Source: Myxococcales bacterium
GTDB lineage: Bacteria > Myxococcota_A > Polyangia > Polyangiales > Polyangiaceae
Assembly (NCBI GenBank): GCA_016212965.1
Contig: JACRDA010000203.1
Span: 1 to 48,622, forward strand
Length of the DNA stretch: 48,622 bases
Direction: 5' to 3'
Shown here: positions 32,485 through 43,096 of the stretch, in pieces
How the letters are laid out: each line of letters starts with the position of its first letter
Numbering within the stretch: the stretch's first letter is position 1
Translations under genes and position numbers: made by a program
Notes under the pieces: generated by a model
Told to the model about the DNA's origin: nothing
What the model saw: the letters and a program-made list of their open reading frames with translations, nothing else
Databases searched by the model: none

Positions 32485-34896
32485 TCAGTTGGCGTCGTCG
32501 TCGTCGTCGTCGTTGCCGTCGGCGGGCGCGGCGGCCGGCGCGGCGGGCTGCTTGAGGCCGAGCTGCTCGAGGATGGCGTTGGCGGCGTTGCGACCCGCGC
32601 CCATCGCCAGGATGACGGTCGCCGCGCCGGTCACGATGTCACCGCCGGCGTAGACGCCCGGCAGCGAGGTCGCTCCGGTCTTCGCGTCGGCCTCGATGTA
32701 GCCCCACTTGTTGGTCTTGAGACCCGGGGTCGTCTGCGCGATGACCGGGTTCGCGCTCGTGCCGAGGGCGCAGATCACGGTGTCGACGTCGAGCACGCGC
32801 TCGGTGCCCGGCTGCGGCACCGGGCGGCGCCGGCCGGAGGCGTCCGGCTCGCCGAGCGCGCAGGTCTGCACCTCGAAGCCCTTCACCCAGCCGCCCTCGG
32901 TGCCGAGCACGCGCACCGGGGCCGTGAGCCACAGGAACTCGACGCCTTCCTCCATCGCGTGGTGGAGCTCCTCGACGCGCGCCGGCGACTCCTTCTGACT
33001 GCGCCGGTACACGATGAAGACCTTCTCGGCGCCGATGCGCAAGGCGACGCGCGCCGCGTCCATCGCGGTGTTGCCTGCGCCGACCACGGCCACGCGCCGG
33101 CCCATGCCGACCGGCGTGTCGTAGATCGGGCGCTCGAAGCCGCGCATCAGGTTCACGCGCGTCAGGAACTCGTTGGCGCTGAACACGCCGTTCAGGCTCT
33201 CGCCCGGGATGTTCATGAACTTCGGCGAGCCCGCGCCGGTCGCGATGAAGACGGCCTGGTTGCCGAGCTCGCCGAGCAGCTGCGGCACGGTGAGCAGCTT
33301 GCCGATGACCGCGTCGAGCTCGATCTTCACCCCCTGCTTGCGCAGCGACTCGACCTCGATGTCGATGATGTTGTCGGGCAGGCGGAACTCGGGGATGCCG
33401 TACTTGAGGACGCCGCCCGCCACGTGCAGGGCCTCGTAGATCGTGACGTCCACGCCGTGCTTGACGAGATCGCCGGCGCACGCGAGGCCGGCCGGCCCCG
33501 AGCCCACGATGGCGACCTTGTGGCCGGTCGGTGCCGCACGGTCGGCGTCGTCCCAGCCCTGCGACATCGCGAAGTCGGCGACGAAGCGCTCGAGCCGGCC
33601 GATGGCCACGGGCTCGAGCTTCTTGCCGACGATGCAGGTCGCCTCGCACTGGCTCTCCTGCGGGCACACGCGGCCGCACACGGCGGGCAGGGCGTTCGAG
33701 GCCTTGAGCACCTTGTACGCGGTGCGCAGATCCTGGCGCGAGACGGCCCGGATGAAGGCCGGGATGTCGATGCCGACGGGGCAGCCGGGCACGCAGCGGG
33801 GCTTCTTGCAGTAGAGGCAGCGGTTCGCCTCGCCCTTGGCGTCGTCTTGGCCGTAGCCGAGGTTCACCTCGAGGAAGTTGTGGGCCCGCACCTGTGCCGG
33901 CTGCTCGGGCATGGCTGTGCGCGTCTTCTGGATGGTGCGGATGTTCTTCACCACCGGGCGCGACTCGGCCGGCAGCGGGATCGGCACCTCGCCGGGAGCG
34001 AAGGGCAGGTGCACGTGGCGCTCGGCGCGCGCCTCGGCGGGGCGCCCCATGGCGGCCACGAGCGCGTTCTCGCGCTCGTAGCGGTCGAGCGACTCCTTCT
34101 CTTCGCGCTCGAAGCGCTTCTGGCGCAGGATGAGCTCGTCGAAGTCGACCTGGTGCCCGTCGAAGTCCGGACCGTCGACGCACGCGAAGCGCATCTCGCC
34201 GCCGATGGTGACGCGGCAGCTGCCGCACATGCCCGTGCCGTCGACCATGATCGAGTTCAGGCTGACGAGCGTGCGGATGCCGAGCTCGCGCGTGATGTTC
34301 GCGCAGGCGCGCATCATCGGCAGGGAGCCGATCGCGACGACCTGTGCGATGTCCTTGTGCTCCCGGCACAGGTCGCGCAACACGTCGGTCACGAGCCCCT
34401 TGCGGCCCGCCGAGCCGTCGTCGGTCGCGAGCAAGACCTCGTCCGAGTAGCGCCGGAACTTGTCCTCCCAGAAGACGAGGTCCTTGTTGCGGAAGCCGAG
34501 GATCGAGAACGTGGTGTTGCCCGCGAGCTTGAGGGCGCGCAGCTGCGGGAAAATGGGCGCGACCCCGAGGCCGCCCCCGACGAGCACCACCTTGCCGACC
34601 GTCTGCACGTGGCTCGGCACGCCGAGCGGCCCGACGAAGTCGAGGATGCTCGACCCCTGCGGCAGGGCCATCATCTGCCGGGTGGTCTTGCCCACCGCCT
34701 GGATGACCACCGTCACCGTCCCGCGCTCGGCATCGAAGTCCGCCACGGTGAGCGGGATGCGCTCGCCGGTGGCATCGATGCGCGTCATGAGGAAGTGACC
34801 GGGCTGGGCGGCGCGCGCCACCCGCGGTGCTTCCACATCCCAGAGAAAGGTCACGGGCCCGAACTGGTCCCGCCTGACGATCCGGTAGCCGTTCAC
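32485..34896 (-). CDS. NfnAB-like fusion: ferredoxin-NADP+ reductase-like part plus glutamate-synthase-small-subunit-like part
   Basis: 803 residues from a GTG at 34896 with GAGGTG ten bases before it. The N-terminal about 270 residues are like dihydroorotate dehydrogenase electron-transfer subunit / NfnA (FLMTRIDATGERIPLTVAD for FAD; CGSCRVTIGG for a [2Fe-2S] centre). From about 325 it is like GltD/NfnB: CLYCKKPRCVPGCPVG and CGRVCPQESQCEATC for [4Fe-4S] clusters, GSGPAGLACAG for FAD and GAGNTAMDAAR for NAD(P)H. The chain ends in a Pro/Ala and Asp-rich tail. It may run electron bifurcation between NADH, NADPH and ferredoxin, or act as a sulfide dehydrogenase/glutamate synthase subunit. First gene of the downstream redox operon. 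Confidence 0.88.
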   Translation of the reverse strand: MNGYRIVRRDQFGPVTFLWDVEAPRVARAAQPGHFLMTRIDATGERIPLTVADFDAERGTVTVVIQAVGKTTRQMMALPQGSSILDFVGPLGVPSHVQTVGKVVLVGGGLGVAPIFPQLRALKLAGNTTFSILGFRNKDLVFWEDKFRRYSDEVLLATDDGSAGRKGLVTDVLRDLCREHKDIAQVVAIGSLPMMRACANITRELGIRTLVSLNSIMVDGTGMCGSCRVTIGGEMRFACVDGPDFDGHQVDFDELILRQKRFEREEKESLDRYERENALVAAMGRPAEARAERHVHLPFAPGEVPIPLPAESRPVVKNIRTIQKTRTAMPEQPAQVRAHNFLEVNLGYGQDDAKGEANRCLYCKKPRCVPGCPVGIDIPAFIRAVSRQDLRTAYKVLKASNALPAVCGRVCPQESQCEATCIVGKKLEPVAIGRLERFVADFAMSQGWDDADRAAPTGHKVAIVGSGPAGLACAGDLVKHGVDVTIYEALHVAGGVLKYGIPEFRLPDNIIDIEVESLRKQGVKIELDAVIGKLLTVPQLLGELGNQAVFIATGAGSPKFMNIPGESLNGVFSANEFLTRVNLMRGFERPIYDTPVGMGRRVAVVGAGNTAMDAARVALRIGAEKVFIVYRRSQKESPARVEELHHAMEEGVEFLWLTAPVRVLGTEGGWVKGFEVQTCALGEPDASGRRRPVPQPGTERVLDVDTVICALGTSANPVIAQTTPGLKTNKWGYIEADAKTGATSLPGVYAGGDIVTGAATVILAMGAGRNAANAILEQLGLKQPAAPAAAPADGNDDDDDDAN

Positions 34897-35053
34897 TCGT
34901 TCACCTCGGAGTCCCCCGGGCGGCGACCTTGGCAAGGTCTTTGCCAAACTCGGAGGTGCGCGGAATCCGGGGATGCAACGACCGGGCCTCGCGTGCGCGC
35001 GCAATTCTTGCGCCGGGTCGTGTCTTCTTGCGCCGCGTCGGCGGCGTGGGCAC

Positions 35054-35088
35054 AAAACGCCGAAGGCCGGCACGGGGCCGGCCTTCGG
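35054..35088 (-). terminator. Intrinsic terminator after groEL
   Basis: A perfect 12-bp stem (arms 35060-35071 and 35077-35088, CCGAAGGCCGGC and its inverse) with a five-base loop, then a T4 run (35057-35054) on the minus strand. It ends the groES-groEL transcript 54 bases after the groEL stop and separates it from the NfnAB-like gene. Confidence 0.9.
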
Positions 35089-35141
35089 TCGGGCGGTCGC
35101 TCGGGCTGGGTGAGGGGCTCCGCCTCGCGGGCCCCCCTCCC

Positions 35142-37161
<2,020 letters not shown>

Positions 37162-37331
37162 GGCTGTCTCCTTGGCGCTGACGTGGGTCGGACCCGTCAC
37201 CCCGACCGCGCGGCGCTGAACGTCCGTTGCGCGCCTGGGGCGTCGCCCGACCCTGCCCGGCGACCTCTCCCTGGGTTCGACCGGGGTGGCGCCCTCCCAG
37301 AACGTGGAGCGGGGGGACACCAGCGGCGCGC

Positions 37332-37359
37332 AACCTAATCCTGCGTCCCGGGCCGTCAA
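37332..37359 (-). promoter_or_regulatory. groESL promoter
   Basis: On the minus strand TTGACG (37359-37354) and TAGGTT (37337-37332) with 16 bp between, giving a leader of about 165 bases. It is a housekeeping-type promoter; no CIRCE repeat and no clear sigma-32 -10 box are visible. The divergent dehydrogenase gene begins 55 bases away. Confidence 0.55.
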
Positions 37360-37413
37360 GCGGTTTCGAGCGCGAGCGGCACCGACTCGTGGCGGTCCGG
37401 AGCTCGGGATGGC

Positions 37414-38283
37414 ATGAAGGCGGCGATGGCGAAGCTCGCGTTTCTGGGCACGGGTCTCATCGGGGCGGGCCTGGCGGAGGCGGCCGTGCGCCGCGGCGCG
37501 GAGGTGCGGGTCTGGAACCGCACCCGCGCCAAGGCCGAGGCGCTCGGGGCGCTCGGGGCGACGGTGGCCGCAAGCGCGGCCGAGGCCGTGGCCGGCGTGG
37601 AGCGCGTGCACGTAGCCGTGCGCGACGACGCCGCGGTCGACGCCGTGCTCGCGGCGTGTGCGCCCGGGCTCGCGCCGGCGGCCGTGCTCGTCGACCACAC
37701 GACGACCTCGCCGGCGGGCACGGCGCGCCGGGCGCGGGCGCTCGCGGCCGAGGGGCGCGCCTTTCTGCACGCGCCCGTTTTCATGTCGCCCCAGATGTGC
37801 CGCGAGGGGCGGGGCATCATGCTGCTCGCCGGCCCGCGGGTCCTGGCCGAGGCGGCGACTCCGGCCCTCGCCGCGATGACCGGCACGCTCGAGTACCTCG
37901 GCGAGCGGCCCGACCTCGCCGCCGCCTACAAGCTGTTCGGCAACGCCATGATCTTCGCGGTGACCGCCGGGCTCGCCGACGTCTTCGCGCTGGCGACCGC
38001 GCTCGGCGTGCCCGCGCCGGACGCGCTCGGCCTGTTCGCCAAGTTCAACCCGGCCGCGACCCTGTCGTACCGGGGCGAGCGCATGGCCCAGGGCGACTAC
38101 CGGGCGAGCTTCGAGCTCGCCATGGCGCGCAAGGACGCAGGCCTGATGCTCGAGGCCGCGGGCGACCGCCCGCTGTCGATCCTCCCCGCGCTCGCCGCGC
38201 GCATGGACGCCCTGCTCGCGCGCGGCCTCGGGGCCGACGACCTCGCCGTGCTCGCGGTGGACGCCGTGCCGAAGCGGCCGTAG
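37414..38283 (+). CDS. NAD(P)-dependent beta-hydroxyacid dehydrogenase
   Basis: 289 residues from the ATG at 37414; the ATG at 37426 is an alternative with AAGGCGG just before it. The Rossmann motif [16 protein letters not shown] is at the start, then WNRTRAKAE for NADP-type binding, [13 protein letters not shown] for substrate, and the catalytic Lys in [10 protein letters not shown]. The family includes 3-hydroxyisobutyrate dehydrogenase and glyoxylate/succinate-semialdehyde reductase; the NRTRAK stretch suggests NADPH and the reductase branch. Cytoplasmic, monocistronic, divergent from groES. Confidence 0.92.
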   Translation: MKAAMAKLAFLGTGLIGAGLAEAAVRRGAEVRVWNRTRAKAEALGALGATVAASAAEAVAGVERVHVAVRDDAAVDAVLAACAPGLAPAAVLVDHTTTSPAGTARRARALAAEGRAFLHAPVFMSPQMCREGRGIMLLAGPRVLAEAATPALAAMTGTLEYLGERPDLAAAYKLFGNAMIFAVTAGLADVFALATALGVPAPDALGLFAKFNPAATLSYRGERMAQGDYRASFELAMARKDAGLMLEAAGDRPLSILPALAARMDALLARGLGADDLAVLAVDAVPKRP

Positions 38284-38338
38284 CTCACCGCCGCCCCGCC
38301 ACGTCCGCGTCGCTGCGTGGTCTCGGGCGGACACTGGC

Positions 38339-38364
38339 GCGCGCGCCGGTCGCCCGGCGCGCGC
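38339..38364. other. 11-bp perfect palindromic hairpin between convergent genes
   Basis: Arms GCGCGCGCCGG (38339-38349) and CCGGCGCGCGC (38354-38364) with loop TCGC, between the stops at 38283 and 38400. There is no T tract, so it is either a weak bidirectional terminator or a structural element. Confidence 0.5.
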
Positions 38365-38399
38365 CGCCCTCGAGCGCCTCTACGCAGCCCGCGTCGTCG

Positions 38400-38948
38400 T
38401 CACTCGCCTTCGCCGCCGCACTGCCGGCCGCGGCGCTCGCACGCCTTCTGCATCAGGCGCAGGAAGGCCTTGTGCATCTGCTCGAGCTGGCCGGGGCTCA
38501 TCTTGTGGGCCTTCTCGCTCTTGGCGCGGTCGGAGGGCTGGGACCTGGTGCTCTGGGTGCCGCAGGTGTCGTCCTGGGGCGAGCAGTTCACGCGTGCGGA
38601 GGCCCGAGCGGTGAGGACCGCCGGACGGCGGGCGTCGGCGCTGCCGCCGCCGTGCCGCGCGCTCTCCTTCTGGACGCCGTGTACCGCGCTGCCGCAGCTG
38701 TCGTCGGCGCAGTTGATGCGCGGCTCGGCGCGCTGGTTCTTGACCTTCGAGCGGTCGTGGCGCGCCTTGTCGCGGTGCACGCGGTCCACGGTCTTGTCGC
38801 GGTGCGCGTAGCGGTCGCGCAGCACGCGGGTCTGCTCGTGCCGCGGGGTGGCAGTCGGGCGGAGGTCCTCGTTCGTGCGGTCGGCCAGGGCCGTGCCGGA
38901 AACGAGAGCCAGGACGAACGTTGCGGGGAGCAGAACCGAGAGTCGCAT
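38400..38948 (-). CDS. Secreted basic protein of unknown function
   Basis: 182 residues from the ATG at 38948. A signal peptide (LSVLLPATFVLALVSGTALA) is likely cleaved after ALA. The mature part is rich in Arg, Lys, His and Asp, with low-complexity stretches such as RDRYAHRDKTVDRVHRDKAR and two short Cys pairs (CADDSCGS and CSPQDDTCGT), which look like a repeated C-x4-C-G motif. The C-terminal 45 residues form a helix (MSPGQLEQMHKAFLRLMQKA) with a CERRGRQC end. I do not recognise the family. It may bind nucleic acid or polyanions, given its charge. Confidence 0.72.
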   Translation of the reverse strand: MRLSVLLPATFVLALVSGTALADRTNEDLRPTATPRHEQTRVLRDRYAHRDKTVDRVHRDKARHDRSKVKNQRAEPRINCADDSCGSAVHGVQKESARHGGGSADARRPAVLTARASARVNCSPQDDTCGTQSTRSQPSDRAKSEKAHKMSPGQLEQMHKAFLRLMQKACERRGRQCGGEGE

Positions 38949-39116
38949 AACACCTCCAAGGGCGCGGGGAGACCTCCAGACCATCAGACCGCCACCCGCC
39001 GAGCAAGCACAGAAAGCGCCCGGCCGCTCGGGGTGTAGGTCCGGGTGGTCAGGGTGTCGCCGACCGGAGCAACAATGCGACTCGCACGGCCCCGGACCCT
39101 GCGCTAGCCTCCGCGC

Positions 39117-40736
39117 GTGATCCTCCGCCCCGCGACCGTTCCCCTCGCGCTCGTGCTCTGCCTCGCCGCGCTCGCGCCCGGCTGCGACAAGTCCGGCCCC
39201 GCGCCCGGCAAGGCCTCGTCCGACGCGGCCCGCGCCGTGGACGCGCCGACCCTCGAGCTCTACGTGATGTCGCAGTGCCCCTACGGCGTCGAGGCCGAGA
39301 GCGCGGTCATCGCCGCGAAGAAGCAGCTCGGCGGCAACCTCAACGTCAAGCTCGCGTTCATCGGCGACGGCGAGGCCGGCGCGCTCGAGTCGATGCACGG
39401 ACCGAGCGAGGTGAAGGGCGACCTCGCGCAGATCTGCGCGGCGAAGGTGGCGCCCGACCGCTTCCTCGACCTGGTCGCGTGCCAGAACGAGAACCCGCGC
39501 GCCGTGGCCGAGAACTGGCGCGAGTGCGCGACCCAGGCGGGCATCGACGCCGCGCGCGTGGCGAGCTGCGTCGAGGGCGACGAGGGGCAGAAGCTGCTCG
39601 CGGCCTCCTTCGCCGAGGCGCGCACGCGCGGCGTGCAGGGCTCACCCACCATGTTCCTCGACGGCAAGCCCTACGAGGGCGGGCGCAAGCCGCGCGATCT
39701 GGTGCGCGCGACCTGCGACGCCTGGAAGGGCCAGAAGCCAGCCCAGTGCACGAGCCTGCCCGTGCCGCCGCCGGTGCACGCCGTGTTCCTCTCCGACCAG
39801 CGCTGCAAGGAGTGCGATCTGGCGGAGCTCGAGCCCCGGTTGAAGGGCGAGATCGGCGGCCTCGTGGTCGAGAACGTCGACTACTCGAGCGAGCGCGGCA
39901 AGGCCCTCTACGCCGAGCTCCGCGCCGCCGGCCCCGCCTTCAGGCTCCTGCCCGCGGTGCTGCTCGACGCGGCGGAGCTCGAGAAGGACGCGGACGCCGT
40001 GGCCGCGCTCGCGCGCTTCCTCGTCCCGGTCGGCAAGTACCGCTCGCTCGCCATCGGCGGCGAGTTCGACCCCACGGCCGAGCTCTGCGACAACCGCGCC
40101 GACGACGACGGCGACGCCGCGGTCGACTGCAGCGACTCGGACTGCAAGCTCGAGAAGGCGTGCCGCGAGGCGAAGCCCCAGACGCTCGACCTCTTCGTCA
40201 TGTCGCAGTGCCCCTACGGCGCCAAGGCGATGATCGCGACCCAGCGCATCGTCGAGCAATTCGGCAAGGAGCTCACCCTCAACGTGCGCTTCATCGGCGA
40301 CGCCTCGGGCGGCGAGCTGCGCTCGATGCACGGGCCGGCCGAGGTGGCCGAGGATCTGCGCGAGCGCTGCGCCGTCGCGAAGTACGCCGCCGACGCGCAG
40401 TTCATGAAGTACCTCGCCTGCCGCAGCAAGGACTACAAGAGCACCGCCTGGGAGGGCTGCGCGACGGAGTCCGGGATGGACCCGAAGGTCCTCCAGGCGT
40501 GCGTGGACGGCGAAGGCAAGGACCTCTTGAAGGCCGACTTCGTGCTCGCCGACGGCATGCACATCGACGGCAGCCCGACCTTCGTCGTCAACAACGGGCG
40601 CGAGTTCAACGCCATCGAGCCCGCCGAGATCCAGGCCGAGTTCTGCCGCGACAACCCGACCCTGAAGGGGTGCAAGGATCGCATCCCGGTCGATCCGGCC
40701 GCGAGTCAGCCGGGGCAGAAGGGCTCCTGCAACTGA
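39117..40736 (+). CDS. Lipoprotein with two duplicated CPYG thiol-fold domains and a third thioredoxin-like part
   Basis: 539 residues from a GTG. The signal peptide ends in LAALAPGC (Cys23). Repeat 1 (about 44-205) and repeat 2 (about 356-515) share VMSQCPYG (C54 and C365), FIGD, SMHGP-x-EV and a cis-Pro loop GSPT (175-178 and 486-489), so they are DsbA/GILT-like domains with one active-site Cys each (CPYG, not CXXC). Between them is a thioredoxin-like part with C230-KEC-233 and a short Asp-rich loop (CDNRADDDGDAAVDC) like a calcium or MopE motif. It probably handles disulfides in the envelope; the missing second Cys suggests isomerase-like or other chemistry. Confidence 0.85.
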   Translation: MILRPATVPLALVLCLAALAPGCDKSGPAPGKASSDAARAVDAPTLELYVMSQCPYGVEAESAVIAAKKQLGGNLNVKLAFIGDGEAGALESMHGPSEVKGDLAQICAAKVAPDRFLDLVACQNENPRAVAENWRECATQAGIDAARVASCVEGDEGQKLLAASFAEARTRGVQGSPTMFLDGKPYEGGRKPRDLVRATCDAWKGQKPAQCTSLPVPPPVHAVFLSDQRCKECDLAELEPRLKGEIGGLVVENVDYSSERGKALYAELRAAGPAFRLLPAVLLDAAELEKDADAVAALARFLVPVGKYRSLAIGGEFDPTAELCDNRADDDGDAAVDCSDSDCKLEKACREAKPQTLDLFVMSQCPYGAKAMIATQRIVEQFGKELTLNVRFIGDASGGELRSMHGPAEVAEDLRERCAVAKYAADAQFMKYLACRSKDYKSTAWEGCATESGMDPKVLQACVDGEGKDLLKADFVLADGMHIDGSPTFVVNNGREFNAIEPAEIQAEFCRDNPTLKGCKDRIPVDPAASQPGQKGSCN

Positions 40737-40751
40737 CGTCCTGACAGCTGC

Positions 40752-41963
40752 TCACTCCGCCGTGAGCCGGCAGTAGGCGAGGTACGCCGACTCGTGCACG
40801 CCGGCGGCCACGATGGCCCGCTCCACGAGCGCGGCCCGCTCGGCGCGCTTCCAGCGGGGCGTCGGGCGACCGGCGCCGCGGGTGTGGGCCTGGGCGGTGA
40901 GCGCGCCGAGGTGGGCGGCGAGCGGCTCGAGGTCGGCGGCGGCGATGCCACCGAGATCGAGCTTGTCCTCCTGGGGTGTCAGGCGCCGGACGAGCAGCGA
41001 GCGGCGCTCGAGGCGCGCCGTGCCGAGCATGCGCGGCACGGGCGCCATGCAGGCGTGCATCGCGGTCGTGACGCGCTCGGCGGGGCGGAGCTTCGAGCCG
41101 AGCCCGAGCGCGGCCGCGACGGGGGCGCCCTCCTCCTTCAGGTCGAAGAGCCAGGCCCCGTCCGTCCCACCCTTGCCGCGCGTCAGGATGCCGAGGCGCA
41201 GCGCCCCGAGGCTGCCCGTGCCCGCGACGCGAAAGGCGACGTCCTCGACCTCGAAGGCGCCCGCGTCGAAGCGCTCGTGGCCCGCGACCGCCGCGGCGTA
41301 CCCGGCGAACGCGCGCTCGGCGAGGCGCCCGAGCCGCCCGGACACCTCCACGTAGCGCGCCCCGCGCACGAAGCGCCGCCGCCCGCGGTGGAGCTCGGTG
41401 CGGGCGTCGAGCAGGGCCCGGCGGGTCCGGGCCCGCGCCCGCTCGCACAGCTCGCGCACGGGGCGGGGCGTCGGCGGGATCTGCCGGCTGCAGTAGCCCT
41501 CGAGCAGGGCGTCGCCGAGGGCGAGCGCCCGTCCGCCGGTCCAGTGCAGCTCGCGGCTCGCCAGGAGCAGGCTCACGAGCAGGCGCTGCACGTCGAAGCG
41601 GAACGGGCCCACGACCGCCTCGTCGAAGTCGTTCATCCCGAAGGTGATGGTCCGCCGCCTGGGGCGGGGGCGCTGGTCCTCTTCCTGGAACGACTCGGGG
41701 CGAAAAGCCCCGAAATTCTCGAAATGTAGGTCGGCCGCGATCCACCCGCTGCCGTCCGGGCCGCGGCCGAGCTCGGGCACGCGCGCGAGCAGCTCCGCGT
41801 AGAGCGGCAGGGCGCCGCGCAGGAACGCGAAGGGCGAGACCCGCATGCGCGCCCGCTTGCGCTCGAGCAAGAACGGGAAGCGCCGCGTGGCCGCGACGTC
41901 GCGCGCGACCTGGTGGGCGGCGAGGGCAATGGGATCGAGGCCTTGGAGCGCGAGACGGGGCAC
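40752..41963 (-). CDS. DUF2252 family protein
   Basis: 403 residues from the ATG at 41963. The family signatures are present: FPFLLERKRARMRVSPFAFLRG near the start, IAADLHFENFGAF, and MNDFDEAVVGPFRFDVQRLL, with later FDLKEEG and VRRLTPQEDKLDL. The fold is thought to be kinase-like (aminoglycoside-phosphotransferase type) because of the DLHFENF and NDFDEA pattern. The substrate is unknown. Cytoplasmic. It is convergent with the duplicated-thiol lipoprotein gene, with only 15 bases between stops. Confidence 0.88.
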   Translation of the reverse strand: MPRLALQGLDPIALAAHQVARDVAATRRFPFLLERKRARMRVSPFAFLRGALPLYAELLARVPELGRGPDGSGWIAADLHFENFGAFRPESFQEEDQRPRPRRRTITFGMNDFDEAVVGPFRFDVQRLLVSLLLASRELHWTGGRALALGDALLEGYCSRQIPPTPRPVRELCERARARTRRALLDARTELHRGRRRFVRGARYVEVSGRLGRLAERAFAGYAAAVAGHERFDAGAFEVEDVAFRVAGTGSLGALRLGILTRGKGGTDGAWLFDLKEEGAPVAAALGLGSKLRPAERVTTAMHACMAPVPRMLGTARLERRSLLVRRLTPQEDKLDLGGIAAADLEPLAAHLGALTAQAHTRGAGRPTPRWKRAERAALVERAIVAAGVHESAYLAYCRLTAE

Positions 41964-42016
41964 CGGGCCCCACGCTAGCAGAAGGCGCGGGTCGGGTACC
42001 GGCCGCGTGGCCCACC

Positions 42017-42045
42017 TTGACTCAGCGGAGTCCGCTCGCTATAAG
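42017..42045 (+). promoter_or_regulatory. prs: prs promoter, near-consensus
   Basis: TTGACT at 42017-42022 and TATAAG at 42040-42045 with exactly 17 bp between, the best sigma-70-type promoter in the window. A leader of about 65 bases follows before the prs ATG. It probably drives the whole translation/replication cluster. Confidence 0.8.
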
Positions 42046-42115
42046 CGGCGCCCCTTTTCCTAGGGGTGGTCCGTCCCGAAGAGCCACGGCGCGCGCGTAC
42101 CCGAGGAGTCCTGCC

Positions 42116-43060
42116 ATGCTGTCGAAGCCGATGAGCATCTTTTCGGGCAACGCCAACCCGAAGCTCGCGACCGAGATCGCGCAGTACCTCGGCACGAACG
42201 TCGGCCGCACGCGCGTCACGCAGTTCTCGGACGGCGAGACCTTCTGCGTCATCGAGGAGAACGTGCGCGGCTGCGACACCTACGTGGTGCAGTCGACCTG
42301 CGCGCCCGTGAACGACCGCGTGATGGAGCTGTTCATCATGGTCGACGCCCTGCGCCGGGCCTCGGCCGGGTCGATCACGGCGGTCATCCCCTACTACGGC
42401 TACGCGCGCCAGGACCGCAAGGTGGCGCCCCGCACACCCATCACGGCGCGCCTCGTGGCCGAGCTGCTCGAGGCCTCGGGCGTGAACCGCGTCGTGGCGG
42501 TCGATCTGCACGCCGGGCAGATCCAGGGCTTCTTCAACGTGCCCTTCGACCACCTGTTCGCGATGCCGGCCTTCCTGCAGGATCACCTGCGCCAGCACTA
42601 CCTGGGTTGCTGCGTGGTCTCGCCCGACGCGGGCGGCGTGGAGCGCGCTCGCGCCTACTCCAAGCGGCTGAAGGGCACGCTCGCCATCGTCGACAAGCGC
42701 CGCGAGCAGGCCAACGTGAGCGAGGTCATGAACATCGTCGGCGACGTCAAGGGCAAGGCCTGCGTCATCATCGACGACATCCTCGACACGGCCGGGACCA
42801 TGTGCAACGCGGCCCTGGCGCTGGTGAACGCGGGCGCCTCGAAGGTGTCGGCCTGCGTCACGCACGCCGTGCTCTCGGGCCCCGCGGTCAAGCGCCTGAT
42901 CGACTCGCCGATCGAGGAAGTCATCGTCTCGAACACGATCCCGCTCTCCGAAGCGGCCGCGGCCTGCGGCAAGATCAAGGTGGTGAGCATCGCGCCGCTC
43001 CTTGCCGAGGCCATCCGCCGCATTCATCATTCCGACTCCGTGAGCTCGCTCTTCGTTTGA
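42116..43060 (+). CDS. prs: Ribose-phosphate pyrophosphokinase (PRPP synthetase)
   Basis: 314 residues from the ATG at 42116, with GAGGAG seven bases before it. It makes PRPP from ribose-5-phosphate and ATP, feeding nucleotide, His and Trp synthesis. Class-I signatures: FSGNANPKLATEIA at the start, FSDGETFCVIEENVRG, YYGYARQDRK (ATP-binding flexible loop), VDLHAGQIQGFF, and the PRPP-binding loop VIIDDILDTAGTM. The length is normal. The longer reading frame begins at the -35 TTG of the promoter and was cut. First gene of the cluster. Confidence 0.97.
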   Translation: MLSKPMSIFSGNANPKLATEIAQYLGTNVGRTRVTQFSDGETFCVIEENVRGCDTYVVQSTCAPVNDRVMELFIMVDALRRASAGSITAVIPYYGYARQDRKVAPRTPITARLVAELLEASGVNRVVAVDLHAGQIQGFFNVPFDHLFAMPAFLQDHLRQHYLGCCVVSPDAGGVERARAYSKRLKGTLAIVDKRREQANVSEVMNIVGDVKGKACVIIDDILDTAGTMCNAALALVNAGASKVSACVTHAVLSGPAVKRLIDSPIEEVIVSNTIPLSEAAAACGKIKVVSIAPLLAEAIRRIHHSDSVSSLFV

Positions 43061-43096
43061 GCCCACGCTGCCCCACTGCTGCCCCCCGGTGAAGAC

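Noticed and set aside
37162..37413. CIRCE element or sigma-32 promoter before groES.
   Set aside because: No TTAGCACTC-N9-GAGTGCTAA and no CCCCAT-type -10 box could be found.
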